Shown here piece by piece: positions 17,944 through 26,929 of a stretch of DNA of 64,000 bases; the first letter of the stretch is position 1; each line of letters opens with the position of its first letter. The DNA comes from Paenibacillus sophorae. GTDB lineage: Bacteria; Bacillota; Bacilli; Paenibacillales; Paenibacillaceae. The notes under the pieces were generated by a model. The model worked only from the letters and a program-made list of their open reading frames with translations. It was not told the DNA's origin and ran no database searches. The position numbers and the translations under genes were made by a program. Where the stretch lies: the NCBI RefSeq assembly GCF_018966525.1, contig NZ_CP076607.1, positions 2,604,001 to 2,668,000 of the forward strand, in the 5' to 3' direction.

Positions 17944-19365
17944 ATGCGGAAAAGTAAAATTGTATGTACGATTGGTCCTGCAAGTGAATCGTTGGAGAAC
18001 ATCAAGAAATTGATTCTGGCCGGAATGAATGTGGCACGCCTGAACTTCTCCCACGGTGACTTTGAAGAGCATGGAGCACGGATTAAGAACATCCGTCAGG
18101 CATGTAAGGAACTGAACAAGACAGTTGCCATCCTGCTCGATACGAAAGGACCTGAGATTCGTACAGGCAAGCTGGAAGTGGAACCGATTGAACTTGTACA
18201 GGACGAGTACCTGACCCTGACTACGGAAGAGATTCTTGGCGACAAAAATCGTATCTCCGTAACTTATTCCAATCTTCCTAGCGACGTTCAAGTAGGATCC
18301 ACCATTCTCATTGACGACGGCCTCATCGGACTTACCGTTGTCGACATTCAAGGCACGGAAATCAAGACCCGTATTGTCAATGGCGGCACGATTAAGAGCA
18401 AGAAGGGCGTTAACGTTCCCGGAGTTGCTATTTCCCTGCCTGGTATTACGGAAAAAGACACCAACGATATCATTTTCGGGATCGAACAGGACATCGATTT
18501 TATCGCCGCTTCCTTCGTCCGCAAAGCCAGCGATGTTAAGGAAATTCGCGATCTTCTCGAGAAGCATAACGCGAGTCATATCCAAATCATCTCCAAAATT
18601 GAAAATCAGCAGGGTGTCGATAACCTTGACGAAATCCTGGCGGTGTCCGACGGCCTGATGGTTGCCCGCGGCGACCTTGGCGTGGAAATTCCGGCGGAAG
18701 ATGTGCCGCTCGCACAGAAACTGATGATTCAAAAATGTAACATTGCAGGCAAACCGGTAATCACCGCTACGCAAATGCTCGATTCCATGCAGCGCAACCC
18801 GCGTCCAACCCGCGCAGAAGCGAGTGACGTGGCCAACGCTATTTTCGACGGAACCGACGCTATCATGCTGTCCGGCGAAACGGCTGCAGGTAAATATCCG
18901 GTAGAATCGGTACTGACAATGTCCCGTATCGCTGAAAAAGCGGAATCCGCGCTGAATCACCGTGAAATCTTCCTGAAGCAGCAAATTGCTCAAGAAACGA
19001 CAGTAACGGAAGCAATCAGCCAATCCGTAGCCATCTCGGCGCTGGATCTGAGTGCCAAAGCGATCATTTCCTCCACGGTCAGCGGACATACCGCCCGCGT
19101 AGTTTCAAAATACCGTCCGGTATCTCCGATCATCGCGGTAACGACTCAGGAAAGAACAATGCGTCAGTTGGCTCTCGTATGGGGCGTAACTCCGGTGCAC
19201 GGTTCGCCGGCTTCGTCCACCGATGAGCTTCTGGAAACGGCTGTTCAAGGCGGCAAAGATTCCGGTCTTGTCAAAGCAGGCGACCTTGTAGTGATTACGG
19301 CAGGTATTCCGCTCGGACATTCCGGTTCTACGAACCTGGTAAAAGTGGAGCAAATTGCTGACTAA
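17944..19365 (+). CDS. pyk: Pyruvate kinase
   Basis: A 473-residue pyruvate kinase (PEP + ADP to pyruvate + ATP). Seen: [10 protein letters not shown] at the N-terminus, [12 protein letters not shown] (~62-73), the Mg/K site region [10 protein letters not shown], and the signature [10 protein letters not shown] (~275-284) and [12 protein letters not shown]. It ends with the alpha/beta C-terminal domain and lacks the extra ~110-residue PEP-utilising-enzyme tail that B. subtilis Pyk carries. CGGAGGAAAACTA precedes the ATG. Lower GC at third positions than accDA and very regular codon use suggest high expression. Flanked by terminators, so monocistronic. Confidence 0.97.
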   Translation: MRKSKIVCTIGPASESLENIKKLILAGMNVARLNFSHGDFEEHGARIKNIRQACKELNKTVAILLDTKGPEIRTGKLEVEPIELVQDEYLTLTTEEILGDKNRISVTYSNLPSDVQVGSTILIDDGLIGLTVVDIQGTEIKTRIVNGGTIKSKKGVNVPGVAISLPGITEKDTNDIIFGIEQDIDFIAASFVRKASDVKEIRDLLEKHNASHIQIISKIENQQGVDNLDEILAVSDGLMVARGDLGVEIPAEDVPLAQKLMIQKCNIAGKPVITATQMLDSMQRNPRPTRAEASDVANAIFDGTDAIMLSGETAAGKYPVESVLTMSRIAEKAESALNHREIFLKQQIAQETTVTEAISQSVAISALDLSAKAIISSTVSGHTARVVSKYRPVSPIIAVTTQERTMRQLALVWGVTPVHGSPASSTDELLETAVQGGKDSGLVKAGDLVVITAGIPLGHSGSTNLVKVEQIAD

Positions 19366-19426
19366 TTTTCCGATAACTGCATATTGAAATTTAGCAATAT
19401 TGCAAACTATAAGATTCGAAACCAAA

Positions 19427-19456
19427 AGCAATGGCGTTTTTTGCCATTGCTTTTTG
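19427..19456 (+). terminator. Terminator after pyk
   Basis: AGCAATGGC / GCCATTGCT hairpin with a T-rich loop, followed by TTTTTG. Confidence 0.9.
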
Positions 19457-19517
19457 CTTGGTAATGATTATTTTCAATGATTGACGATTTGCCGACAAGA
19501 GAGGACATAAGAGCAAC

Positions 19518-20693
19518 ATGCGAATATTACTGAAGCTGCGCGCTTTTTATTTATTTTTGGGTCTGGCGGGCGGCCTTTTCGTTCCTTATCTTACTTTACT
19601 GCTCGTACAGGGCGGGCTGGACAGCGGGCGGGTGGGAGCGCTTATGGCCGCAGGTCCGCTCGTCGCCATCTTGACCCAGCCAGTATGGGGCATTATTTCC
19701 GATCGGTACCGCCAGACCCGGCTGGTACTGGTCCTGAGTGTCGCTGTTCCGGCTGGATTGGCGGTTTTCTACCGGTCGGAGTATTTTATTGTCCTGCTTG
19801 CGGTCTATATGGTGTCTACCATATTCTCCTCCACACAAGCTCCTATCGCCGATTCTTACGCAATCGCCGCAGCGAGAAGAACAGGTTCCACCTATGGGAG
19901 TATCCGGCTGATGCTTAGCTTTGGTGCAGCTGTGGGCGGCTATCTGGGAGGGGTATATGTGTCTGCCTTTTCCGTTTCGACCATATGGATTCCCTTTCTT
20001 TTGTTCAGCCTGCTTGCAGTGCTTGTAGCCGTTACACTGCCGAAGGAAGCGGCAGAGAATCACATGATGACCCAGTCTTTCTCCGAGGGTGTCAAGGAGC
20101 TGCTTCGAAACCGCATTTTTCTTGCTTTTTTGGGCGGGAGCTTTATGGTCAACCAGACGATGACGGCATTTGGCACCTACTTTGTGCTGGCGTTCCAGTC
20201 GATGGGAGGCTCAGCGCAGTATGCCGGAATTGCGCTGCTGCTCGCTTCCCTTACCAATGTACCCTCCATGCTGGTAGCTTCCAGAGTCATAGGCAAATGG
20301 GGAAGAGAGCGCACGCTGCTGCTTGCCGCTCTGATTTATGTGCTCCGCTGGGCCATTCAGGTCATCTTCCCTTACCCCGCTGTTATGATTGGCGTACAGG
20401 TTCTGCATGGCGTATCTTTTGGCTTCTTTTACATCGCCGCCGTGGAATATGTCTCTCAAATTACATCGGCGGATATGCAGGCAACCGGACAAAGTTTGTA
20501 CAATATGGTGTTTTCCGGCTTGTCGGGCATCGTCGGGAATTTGCTTAACGGCTTTCTGCTCAGCCAAGGTGGCGTCCAGGTTATGAACGTTTCCTGCATG
20601 ATCAGTTCCGCCATCGGGGCGGTGCTGCTGATTTATGTGGCCCGTGGCTCTCGCAGAAAGCTGCTAGCGGCGGCTGAGGGACTTAGCGCCTAA
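19518..20693 (+). CDS. MFS transporter, 12 transmembrane segments
   Basis: A 391-residue major facilitator with about 12 hydrophobic segments. The loop after TM2 has the MFS motif A-like GIISDRYRQTRLV (~58-70). Its overall pattern (short N-terminus, FYLFLGLAGGLFVPYL start) recalls the HcaT/LacY-like group that includes 3-phenylpropionate and nucleoside transporters. Substrate cannot be assigned. GAGAGGACATAAGAGCAAC precedes the ATG. It has its own terminator-bounded position after pyk and is followed by a thioesterase gene 57 bases on. Confidence 0.82.
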   Translation: MRILLKLRAFYLFLGLAGGLFVPYLTLLLVQGGLDSGRVGALMAAGPLVAILTQPVWGIISDRYRQTRLVLVLSVAVPAGLAVFYRSEYFIVLLAVYMVSTIFSSTQAPIADSYAIAAARRTGSTYGSIRLMLSFGAAVGGYLGGVYVSAFSVSTIWIPFLLFSLLAVLVAVTLPKEAAENHMMTQSFSEGVKELLRNRIFLAFLGGSFMVNQTMTAFGTYFVLAFQSMGGSAQYAGIALLLASLTNVPSMLVASRVIGKWGRERTLLLAALIYVLRWAIQVIFPYPAVMIGVQVLHGVSFGFFYIAAVEYVSQITSADMQATGQSLYNMVFSGLSGIVGNLLNGFLLSQGGVQVMNVSCMISSAIGAVLLIYVARGSRRKLLAAAEGLSA

Positions 20694-20750
20694 CTTGAAA
20701 AATAAGGCTGAATAAGCTATTTTAAATCAAGGGAAAGGAGGAGATCATGC

Positions 20751-21308
20751 GTGGAAACCCAAGATTTTTTGCCGGGCCCCTGGCATGCCGCCTCCTTGAG
20801 GGTCCGTTACCAGGAGAGCGATCAGATGGGCGTGGTATACCATTCCAATTATTTGAACTGGTTTGAAATCGGGAGGACCGAAATGCTGCGCGGACTCGGC
20901 TTTTCCTATCTTGAACTGGAGAACCGGGGTGTGCTGCTTCCGGTTACCTCGGCAGAGCTGCAATTCAAACGGTCCGCAAAATATGACGATACGATCGCCG
21001 TCTATGCCCGCATGTCATCGTTTACGCCCCTTCGGCTAGCTTTCGATTATGAGGTGCGGCGGGTATCAGGCCAGGAACTGAGCGGCAGCGGCTTGTATGG
21101 ATCGGATGCCGCTGTTCTGCATAACAATAATGGGGAATCATTTGCTGCGGGCTTCCTAGCCTCGGCAGCCGGAGAACTGCTGGTTACTGGCTCCACCGGC
21201 CATGCCTGGGTAAACCGGGAGTTTAGGCCCGTACGTCTGGACAGGACACTGCCTCAAGTTTACGGCGCAATCGTTGAGGCGCTGCGCAAAGAAAAGGGGA
21301 CGATATGA
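20751..21308 (+). CDS. YbgC-like 4HBT-superfamily acyl-CoA thioesterase
   Basis: A 185-residue protein. The HotDog domain occupies about residues 12-115 and carries the YQESDQMGVVYHSNYLNWFE motif, whose Asp is the catalytic acid of the 4-hydroxybenzoyl-CoA/YbgC thioesterase group. The C-terminal ~60 residues extend beyond the typical 135-residue family length and contain no motif I recognise. The start is GTG 20751, with AAAGGAGG 10 bases upstream; an ATG at 20747 is out of frame. The stop overlaps the fxsA start by 4 bases (ATGA), indicating coupling. The natural acyl-CoA substrate is unknown. Confidence 0.82.
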   Translation: METQDFLPGPWHAASLRVRYQESDQMGVVYHSNYLNWFEIGRTEMLRGLGFSYLELENRGVLLPVTSAELQFKRSAKYDDTIAVYARMSSFTPLRLAFDYEVRRVSGQELSGSGLYGSDAAVLHNNNGESFAAGFLASAAGELLVTGSTGHAWVNREFRPVRLDRTLPQVYGAIVEALRKEKGTI

Positions 21309-21703
21309 TTAAAAGAAATTGGCTGTGGGCGGCGTTATTTATTATTCCCGCTACAGAACTATTCGGCTTTATCCTGGTATCGTCCTGGTTTGGAGCGTCC
21401 AAGACGCTACTGCTGCTGATCTCGACTTCTCTCATTGGTCTTCTGATGATGCGTTTTGAGGGCAGCAAGGTGCTGCAGGACAGCAGGCAGCAGATGCAGG
21501 AGGGCAGGATTCCAGGCCGGACGATGCTGGACGGTTTATGCATCTTTTTCGGGGGATTGCTGCTGATTATACCGGGCTTTATCACGGACATTATCGGCTT
21601 CACCTTGGTTTTTCCCCTTACCCGGCCCCTGTACCGCGGATTTCTGCTGAAGTGGATTGAGAAAAAAATGAAGAATGGCACGTTTACCTATTATAAGAGA
21701 TAA
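21305..21703 (+). CDS. fxsA: FxsA family membrane protein
   Basis: A 132-residue membrane protein with segments at about 7-24, 32-47 and 75-100. The signature order fits FxsA: P-A-T-E-L-F near residue 15, a cytoplasmic loop with LQDSRQQMQEGRIPG, and LLLIIPGFITDIIGF. E. coli FxsA suppresses phage T7 exclusion by the F plasmid when overproduced; its normal role is unknown. It overlaps the thioesterase gene by 4 bases and is followed by a bidirectional terminator. Confidence 0.88.
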   Translation: MIKRNWLWAALFIIPATELFGFILVSSWFGASKTLLLLISTSLIGLLMMRFEGSKVLQDSRQQMQEGRIPGRTMLDGLCIFFGGLLLIIPGFITDIIGFTLVFPLTRPLYRGFLLKWIEKKMKNGTFTYYKR

Positions 21704-21726
21704 CCCCGCACTTAAACCTGTACCCA

Positions 21727-21772
21727 AAAGAGCGAAGGCCGCCTGATCATCATGCGGCTTTCGCTCTTTTTA
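21727..21772. terminator. Bidirectional terminator between fxsA and ytvI
   Basis: AAAGAGCGAAGGCCGC ... GCGGCTTTCGCTCTTTTT hairpin; the A-rich start gives a T tail on the other strand, serving both convergent genes. Confidence 0.88.
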
Positions 21773-21861
21773 TCGTTTCATGTGGCCGCGTACGTGTTTG
21801 CTCCTATAGATTCGGAGGCGTTATGCCGGTTTAGGGCGGCAGCTTTTACGGCGCTGTCCCC

Positions 21862-22977
21862 TTATTGCAATCTGCCGTTAAGGATATAGGAATGGAGACT
21901 GCGGAAGACGCCCGCCCGCCAAAAGGCGCCAAGGATCACAAGCGCAACCGGACCGAGAATCAGGCCGGCTGCACCAAGCAGCTTCAGGCCGGCGAACATG
22001 CCGATCAGCATGGCAAGCGGGTCGAGACCTGTGCTGCTGGCCACGAGCTTTGGCTCCAGCACCTGGCGGGTAATCAAAGTGATGCCATACAACACGGAAA
22101 GACCAATGCCAAGCGGCATATCACCTGTCATATAGGAATAGAGAGCCCACGGAATCATTACGATACCGACGCCAAGATAGGGCATCAGATCGACAAGACC
22201 GATCATCAGACCAAGAACGAAGGCCGATTTGACGCCCAGGAGAATCAGGCCGACGATAACAATGGCTCCAGTAATCGAGATTAAGATAAGCTGCGCAAGC
22301 AGATAACCGAAGAAGGCTCTCCGAAGATCGCTGAAGATTTTTGCCGCTGCACTGCGAAATCCGTCCGGCAGCCAATCTGACAGCATTCGGCCCCGCTTCT
22401 CCCATCCTGTGGCGAGAAAAAAGGCGGCAAGAACGACGACAATGAGCACCGTTCCGAGCGATGGGAGGGAAGCGATTATTTTCAGAATCAGATTGAAGAT
22501 GCCGGTAACGAGCCCAGTCGCGGCAGCCCCGATCGATTCCGTCGTTTTGCTGATATGGCTGTCGATCGTGGCGTGATAATCCGGATTGTTGTTGTAGAAC
22601 TGGTTGATTTGGTTAATGATATTTTGAAGGCGGTCGCTGCGGCTCCAGGATTGAAGCCGTTCATGCCACTGAGGCGCGTGTAGATTGAAGGTTTGGGCAA
22701 GAACGGCCAGTTCTTTGACCAGCCGGGTAACAAGCGCAGTAAGCACAAGCCCGGCGGAGCCGATATAAAACGCAAGCGAGAGGATAACCGCAAGCCATGA
22801 CGGCAGCCGAAGCCGCTTCAGGCCTTCTACGACCGGGCGTATGCTGTAAGCGAGCAGCCAGGCGAGGCACAGCGGATAGAGCAGCGGAAGCAGTACATAG
22901 AGGCAGAAGAGAGCAAGAAAGACGGCCAGAACGACCCACAGGCCCCTCAGAAACCTCTTCAGCGTAAGGCTGTCCAT
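21862..22977 (-). CDS. ytvI: Sporulation integral membrane protein YtvI (AI-2E/UPF0118 family)
   Basis: A 371-residue polytopic protein of the AI-2E-transporter-like (PF01594) family: two N-terminal helices, a long amphipathic middle segment (~95-165) and five or six C-terminal helices with LGVGIVMIPWALYSYMTGD and the late RQVLEPKLVASSTGL (~305-319). The latter is typical of the sporulation YtvI branch. ATG 22977 is used rather than ATG 22983, because AAAGGAG is 7 bases before the former and too close to the latter. Transport substrate is not known. Faces citZ across a ~390-base gap. Confidence 0.86.
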   Translation of the reverse strand: MDSLTLKRFLRGLWVVLAVFLALFCLYVLLPLLYPLCLAWLLAYSIRPVVEGLKRLRLPSWLAVILSLAFYIGSAGLVLTALVTRLVKELAVLAQTFNLHAPQWHERLQSWSRSDRLQNIINQINQFYNNNPDYHATIDSHISKTTESIGAAATGLVTGIFNLILKIIASLPSLGTVLIVVVLAAFFLATGWEKRGRMLSDWLPDGFRSAAAKIFSDLRRAFFGYLLAQLILISITGAIVIVGLILLGVKSAFVLGLMIGLVDLMPYLGVGIVMIPWALYSYMTGDMPLGIGLSVLYGITLITRQVLEPKLVASSTGLDPLAMLIGMFAGLKLLGAAGLILGPVALVILGAFWRAGVFRSLHSYILNGRLQ

Positions 22978-23367
22978 GCTCATTCTCCTTTCTATATGCG
23001 GTAATGAACGGCTCGTTTAATTGCTCGTCCTCGTCCTAATGTATATTCCGGTGAAAGGGGAATCATCCCTTTTTTCGGCCTATGCAAACTGAAGGCGCAT
23101 TCATGAAACGTTCGCAAGGAAGCAATTTTCTATCTCTCCGATAAAATCATTTGATGCGCCTCAAAGCTTCCGTGCAGTTCACGTAATCTACAATTTCCGG
23201 TATGATAATTAAAGGCTTTAATTTCTGAATTGAACTATTTAAACCATCAACCTTCTGGGCAGCAGGCTTAATTGATGCGCTATCATTTTTTAATTACTTT
23301 AAATTGTAAATGTTTTCACGGGTTTACACCTCTAAATACCCCAGTTGGCAAAAGGAGAGATTTTACA
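22978..23367. other. Divergent regulatory gap between ytvI and citZ
   Basis: 390 bases without a gene. The part near citZ is AT-rich and holds a cre-like site (23304-23318) and a loose dyad ATAATTAAAGGCTTTAAT near 23205-23222. That dyad might be a CcpC-type operator (known dyad ATAA-N7-TTAT), but the match is imperfect. Confidence 0.5.
23304..23318 (+). promoter_or_regulatory. Candidate cre (CcpA) site upstream of citZ
   Basis: TTGTAAATGTTTTCA fits the catabolite-response consensus WTGNAARCGNWWWCA with one mismatch (T for C at position 8). It lies ~50 bases before the citZ start; citZ is CcpA-repressed in B. subtilis. Confidence 0.5.
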
Positions 23368-24480
23368 ATGACAGTTATAAAGGGACTGGAAGGCATCGTT
23401 GCAGCTGCTTCCTCCATCAGTTCAATTGTGGACGGCGTGCTCACTTACCGCGGTTATGATATTGATGATCTTGCCGAAAATGCCAGCTTCGAAGAGACCG
23501 CTTTCTTGCTCTGGTTCGGCAGCTTGCCGACCACGGCCGAGCTTGAGAAGCTCAAGCGGGACCTGAGCGATTTTGCGGCTATTCCGGAGCAGGTTATCGC
23601 ACAGATGAAGCTGTATCTGAAGGATACCAACACAATGGCTGCGCTGCGCTCCGCCATATCGAGTCTGGCGCTGTATGATGAAGCTGCGGATGATATGAGC
23701 CGCAGCGCCAATGAAATTAAGGCAGTGAAGCTTCAGGCGCAAATTCCGACGATCGTTGCGGCGCTGGCGCGTATCCGCAAAGGGCTGGAGCCTGTCGCTC
23801 CCAAGCCCGGCGCCTCCCTCGCCGAGAACTTTTTATATATGCTCCGGGGCGAGCAGCCCGATATGGTATCGGTCAAGGCTTTGGACACGGGGCTTGTGCT
23901 GCATGCCGACCATGAGCTTAACGCCTCGACCTTTGCCGCAAGGGTAACGGTTGCAACGCTGTCCGATATATACTCCGGAGTCACCTCGGCAATCGGCGCG
24001 CTTAAAGGCCCGCTGCACGGCGGAGCGAATGAAGCGGTGATGAAAATGCTGGAGGAAATCGGCAGCTTTGACAATGTGGAGCCTTATATCCGCGCCAAGC
24101 TGGACCGCAGGGAGAAAATTATGGGCTTCGGGCACCGCGTATACAAGAACGGTGATCCGCGCGCGAAGCACCTGATGAAAATGTCGCGCGAGCTGGGCGC
24201 AATCAAGGGCGATACGACGCTGTACGACATGTCCGTGAAGATCGAAGAAATGGTAACCGGGCAGAAAGGCCTTAAGCCCAATGTCGATTTTTATTCCGCC
24301 TCCGTGTATACTCAATTAAGCATAGACCGCGAGCTGTTTACGCCGATCTTCGCCATTAGCCGGGTATCGGGATGGACCGCTCACATTCTCGAACAGTACG
24401 AAGATAACCGCATTATCCGTCCGCGCGCGGAATACACGGGTCTTGTGGAGCAAAAATACGTTCCGGTCAACGAAAGATAA
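23368..24480 (+). CDS. citZ: Citrate synthase
   Basis: A 370-residue type I bacterial-length citrate synthase (oxaloacetate + acetyl-CoA to citrate). Active-site residues are visible: His in LHADHELNAST (~179-189), His256 in GFGHRVYKNGDPRAKH and Asp307 in VDFYSASV. ATG 23368 (MTVIKGLEGI) is chosen because AAAGGAGA lies 10 bases before it; a 32-residue in-frame extension upstream lacks homology and runs through the promoter. It heads the citZ-icd-(mdh) locus. The cre-like site upstream suggests carbon catabolite control. Confidence 0.96.
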   Translation: MTVIKGLEGIVAAASSISSIVDGVLTYRGYDIDDLAENASFEETAFLLWFGSLPTTAELEKLKRDLSDFAAIPEQVIAQMKLYLKDTNTMAALRSAISSLALYDEAADDMSRSANEIKAVKLQAQIPTIVAALARIRKGLEPVAPKPGASLAENFLYMLRGEQPDMVSVKALDTGLVLHADHELNASTFAARVTVATLSDIYSGVTSAIGALKGPLHGGANEAVMKMLEEIGSFDNVEPYIRAKLDRREKIMGFGHRVYKNGDPRAKHLMKMSRELGAIKGDTTLYDMSVKIEEMVTGQKGLKPNVDFYSASVYTQLSIDRELFTPIFAISRVSGWTAHILEQYEDNRIIRPRAEYTGLVEQKYVPVNER

Positions 24481-24550
24481 GCAGTCTTTTTTCTGCATGC
24501 CTGTCCTGAGCGGAAGGGCGCTGGCGACAGATGATTAGCCGTCCAAATGG

Positions 24551-24602
24551 CATGCGCTTCTTACAGCCGGTTAGCAGCCGGGTGGCTGGCAGAAGCGTAT
24601 GC
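24551..24602 (+). other. Large stem-loop between citZ and icd
   Basis: Arms CATGCGCTTCT-TAC-AGCC and GGCT-GGC-AGAAGCGTATG can pair around a ~15-base loop. There is no T tail, so it is not a standard terminator. It might stabilise or process the dicistronic mRNA; that is inference. Confidence 0.5.
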
Positions 24603-24636
24603 CGTACACTAACTTTTAAGGAGGAATTACACACTA

Positions 24637-25932
24637 ATGCTGAAACTCGAAAAGTATGAACTGCCGACAGAAGGCGAACAAATTACAATTGACAATGGCA
24701 AGCTGCAGGTTCCTGATCATCCGATTATCCCTTTCATTGAAGGCGACGGAACGGGCCGTGACATTTGGAAAGCCTCCAAACGGGTGCTGGATGCGGCGGT
24801 GGATAAGGCTTACGGCGGAACCAAGAAGATTGCCTGGTATGAAGTGTTTGCCGGAGAAAAGGCGTATAATACATACGGAGAATGGCTCCCGAACGATACG
24901 CTCGAAGCGATCCGTGAATACATCGTTGCAATCAAAGGGCCGCTGACGACTCCGATTGGAGGAGGCATTCGTTCCCTGAATGTGGCGCTGCGCCAGGAGC
25001 TGGATCTGTACGTATGTTTGCGTCCAGTGCGGTATTTTGACGGGGTGCCTTCCCCGGTGAAGCGTCCGGAGCTGGTCGATATGGTCATTTTCCGGGAGAA
25101 CACGGAAGATATTTACGCCGGCATCGAATACCAAGAAGGTACAGAGCAGGTTAAGAAAGTGATCGAATTCCTGCAAAAAGAAATGGGTGTAAGCAAGATC
25201 CGTTTCCCTGAAACGTCGGGCATCGGCATCAAGCCGGTATCGTCCGAAGGCTCGAAGCGTCTTGTTCGCGCTGCTGTGGAATACGCGGTTAAGCATGGAC
25301 GGGGGAGCGTTACGCTTGTGCACAAAGGGAACATTATGAAGTTCACTGAGGGCGCGTTCAAGAACTGGGGCTATGAAGTGGCTGAGCAGGAGTTCGGCGA
25401 CAAGGTGTTTACCTGGAACCAGTACGATGTAATCAAGGAGCGCGAAGGCGCCGACGCGGCGAATGCGGCTCAGAAGCAGGCGGAGCAGGATGGCAAAATT
25501 ATTATCAAGGACGCCATCGCCGACATCGCGCTGCAGCAGGTGCTGACGCGTCCGACCGATTTTGACGTCATTGCCACGCTGAACCTTAACGGTGACTATC
25601 TGTCCGACGCGCTGGCGGCGCAGATCGGCGGGATTGGCATCGCTCCGGGTGCGAACATCAACTACGTGACCGGGCATGCCATTTTTGAAGCAACCCACGG
25701 TACGGCCCCGAAGTACGCGGATAAGGACGTTGTGAATCCTGGTTCAGTCATTCTGTCCGGCGTCATGATGCTGGAACATTTGGGCTGGCAGGAAGCCGCC
25801 GATCTGATCTACAAAGGCATGGGAACTGCCATCAATAATAAAACGGTAACTTATGATTTCGCAAGGCTTATGGAAGGAGCGACAGAGCTGAAATGCTCCG
25901 AATTCGCTGATCAAGTGATCCAACATATGTAG
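24637..25932 (+). CDS. icd: NADP-dependent isocitrate dehydrogenase
   Basis: A 431-residue Icd (isocitrate to 2-oxoglutarate + CO2 + NADPH). Seen: [12 protein letters not shown] (~33-44), the substrate loop [20 protein letters not shown] (~108-127) with the Ser that is a phosphorylation target in some species, [13 protein letters not shown] (~152-164), and the late [17 protein letters not shown] with the NADP-site region [29 protein letters not shown] precedes the ATG. It is 156 bases after citZ and 13 bases before the mdh remnant. No damage seen. Confidence 0.97.
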   Translation: MLKLEKYELPTEGEQITIDNGKLQVPDHPIIPFIEGDGTGRDIWKASKRVLDAAVDKAYGGTKKIAWYEVFAGEKAYNTYGEWLPNDTLEAIREYIVAIKGPLTTPIGGGIRSLNVALRQELDLYVCLRPVRYFDGVPSPVKRPELVDMVIFRENTEDIYAGIEYQEGTEQVKKVIEFLQKEMGVSKIRFPETSGIGIKPVSSEGSKRLVRAAVEYAVKHGRGSVTLVHKGNIMKFTEGAFKNWGYEVAEQEFGDKVFTWNQYDVIKEREGADAANAAQKQAEQDGKIIIKDAIADIALQQVLTRPTDFDVIATLNLNGDYLSDALAAQIGGIGIAPGANINYVTGHAIFEATHGTAPKYADKDVVNPGSVILSGVMMLEHLGWQEAADLIYKGMGTAINNKTVTYDFARLMEGATELKCSEFADQVIQHM

Positions 25933-25945
25933 GTAGATCAACACA

Positions 25946-26158
25946 TTGGCCATCAAACGTTACAAGATTACAGTCGTGGGCGCCGGTTTTACCGGCGCCC
26001 ACACGGCTCTGATGCTCGCTCAGAATGAATTAGGTAACGTGGTTCTGCTGGATATCCCCCAACTTGAAAATCCGACCAAAGGCAAGGCGCTCGACAAAGC
26101 GGCTCTCGACAAATCGGCGGAGTCGGTAAGAAGTGTAACGTCGGTAGTGAATGTGTAA
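25946..26158 (+). pseudogene. mdh: Malate dehydrogenase remnant with large in-frame internal deletion
   Basis: A 70-residue frame from TTG 25946. Residues 1-~50 are the N-terminus of a LDH-type malate dehydrogenase, including the NAD-binding [15 protein letters not shown] loop and [17 protein letters not shown]. From residue ~51 the sequence is [14 protein letters not shown], which is the family's extreme C-terminal helix. Roughly 240 central residues (catalytic Asp/His, substrate Arg) are missing and the frame is kept. The junction lies in similar runs AAGGCGCTCGAC / AAAGCGGCTCTCGAC. It cannot be an active enzyme. A clean terminator follows. Position after icd is the normal site of mdh. Confidence 0.85.
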
Positions 26159-26177
26159 TTGACAAAAGTATGAACGC

Positions 26178-26215
26178 ATCCCCATTTTATTCTTGATAAA
26201 ATGGGGATTTTTTTT
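26178..26215 (+). terminator. Terminator of the citZ-icd-mdh locus
   Basis: ATCCCCATTTTAT, loop TCTTG, ATAAAATGGGGAT then a run of eight T. Confidence 0.93.
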
Positions 26216-26289
26216 GTGATTAAATAGTTAATTGTTTATAATCATTATTAATATAACTTATGTCATAGATTTATCGGGAGGGATATGAT

Positions 26290-26718
26290 ATGAACTGGAG
26301 CGTTTTAATGTTTTTACATATGATTGGCACTCTGACGCTTGGTTTCTACTTGGTGCTGCCTTTCATTCTTGGCCGGACAGAGAAGCTTTCTACAGCAGCC
26401 AAGGAGGGGACGCTGAGCGCAATCAGCGCGTTTAACCGTATTGCCCAATATGGCTTGGTCATTCAACTGCTTACGGGCGGTTACATGATGACCAAAGGCG
26501 AGTATTCGGTCCCGTGGATGATTATTGTCACACTGCTGCTGCTCGCCATGTTCGCCTTGGGCGGCGTTATAAGCAAGCCGCTGCGGCTTGCGGCCGCAGG
26601 CATGAAGCAGAGCCGCGACGTCTCCAGCGAAACCGGCAAAATCCGCACGTTGAGCGCGTTGCTGGCGGTATGCTTGCTGGTTATGGTTTTCTTTATGGTT
26701 TTTAATGAGATTATTTGA
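26290..26718 (+). CDS. Four-helix integral membrane protein, unknown function
   Basis: A 142-residue protein with hydrophobic segments at about 5-25, 50-66, 77-95 and 118-140. A His (HMIG, residue 10) lies in the first helix and a Tyr-Gly-Leu pattern in the second. The pattern loosely recalls DUF2269-type membrane proteins, but I cannot confirm this. CGGGAGGGATATGAT precedes the ATG. It stands alone between the TCA terminator and a dehydrogenase gene. Confidence 0.65.
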   Translation: MNWSVLMFLHMIGTLTLGFYLVLPFILGRTEKLSTAAKEGTLSAISAFNRIAQYGLVIQLLTGGYMMTKGEYSVPWMIIVTLLLLAMFALGGVISKPLRLAAAGMKQSRDVSSETGKIRTLSALLAVCLLVMVFFMVFNEII

Positions 26719-26929
26719 ATAGCAGCATAGCCCGGCCAATTTCGCCCGTCTCCGAAAGGAGGCGTGTGTTTTGCTATTGTGAGAACTTCGGTTTGTCTGG
26801 ACTCCGCTTGTGTTTGATCTTCATGCGATTGGTTAAATTAATTACCGTAAAGGGAACGAATAATTGTACATCCCCAAGACATCCTAAGGAAAGTCTAAAT
26901 TTAACAACTTTTCGAAAGGAGAATGAAGT

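Noticed and set aside
17941..19089. A long minus-strand frame opposite pyk
   Set aside because: Antisense shadow of a highly biased gene; no homology and no start signals.
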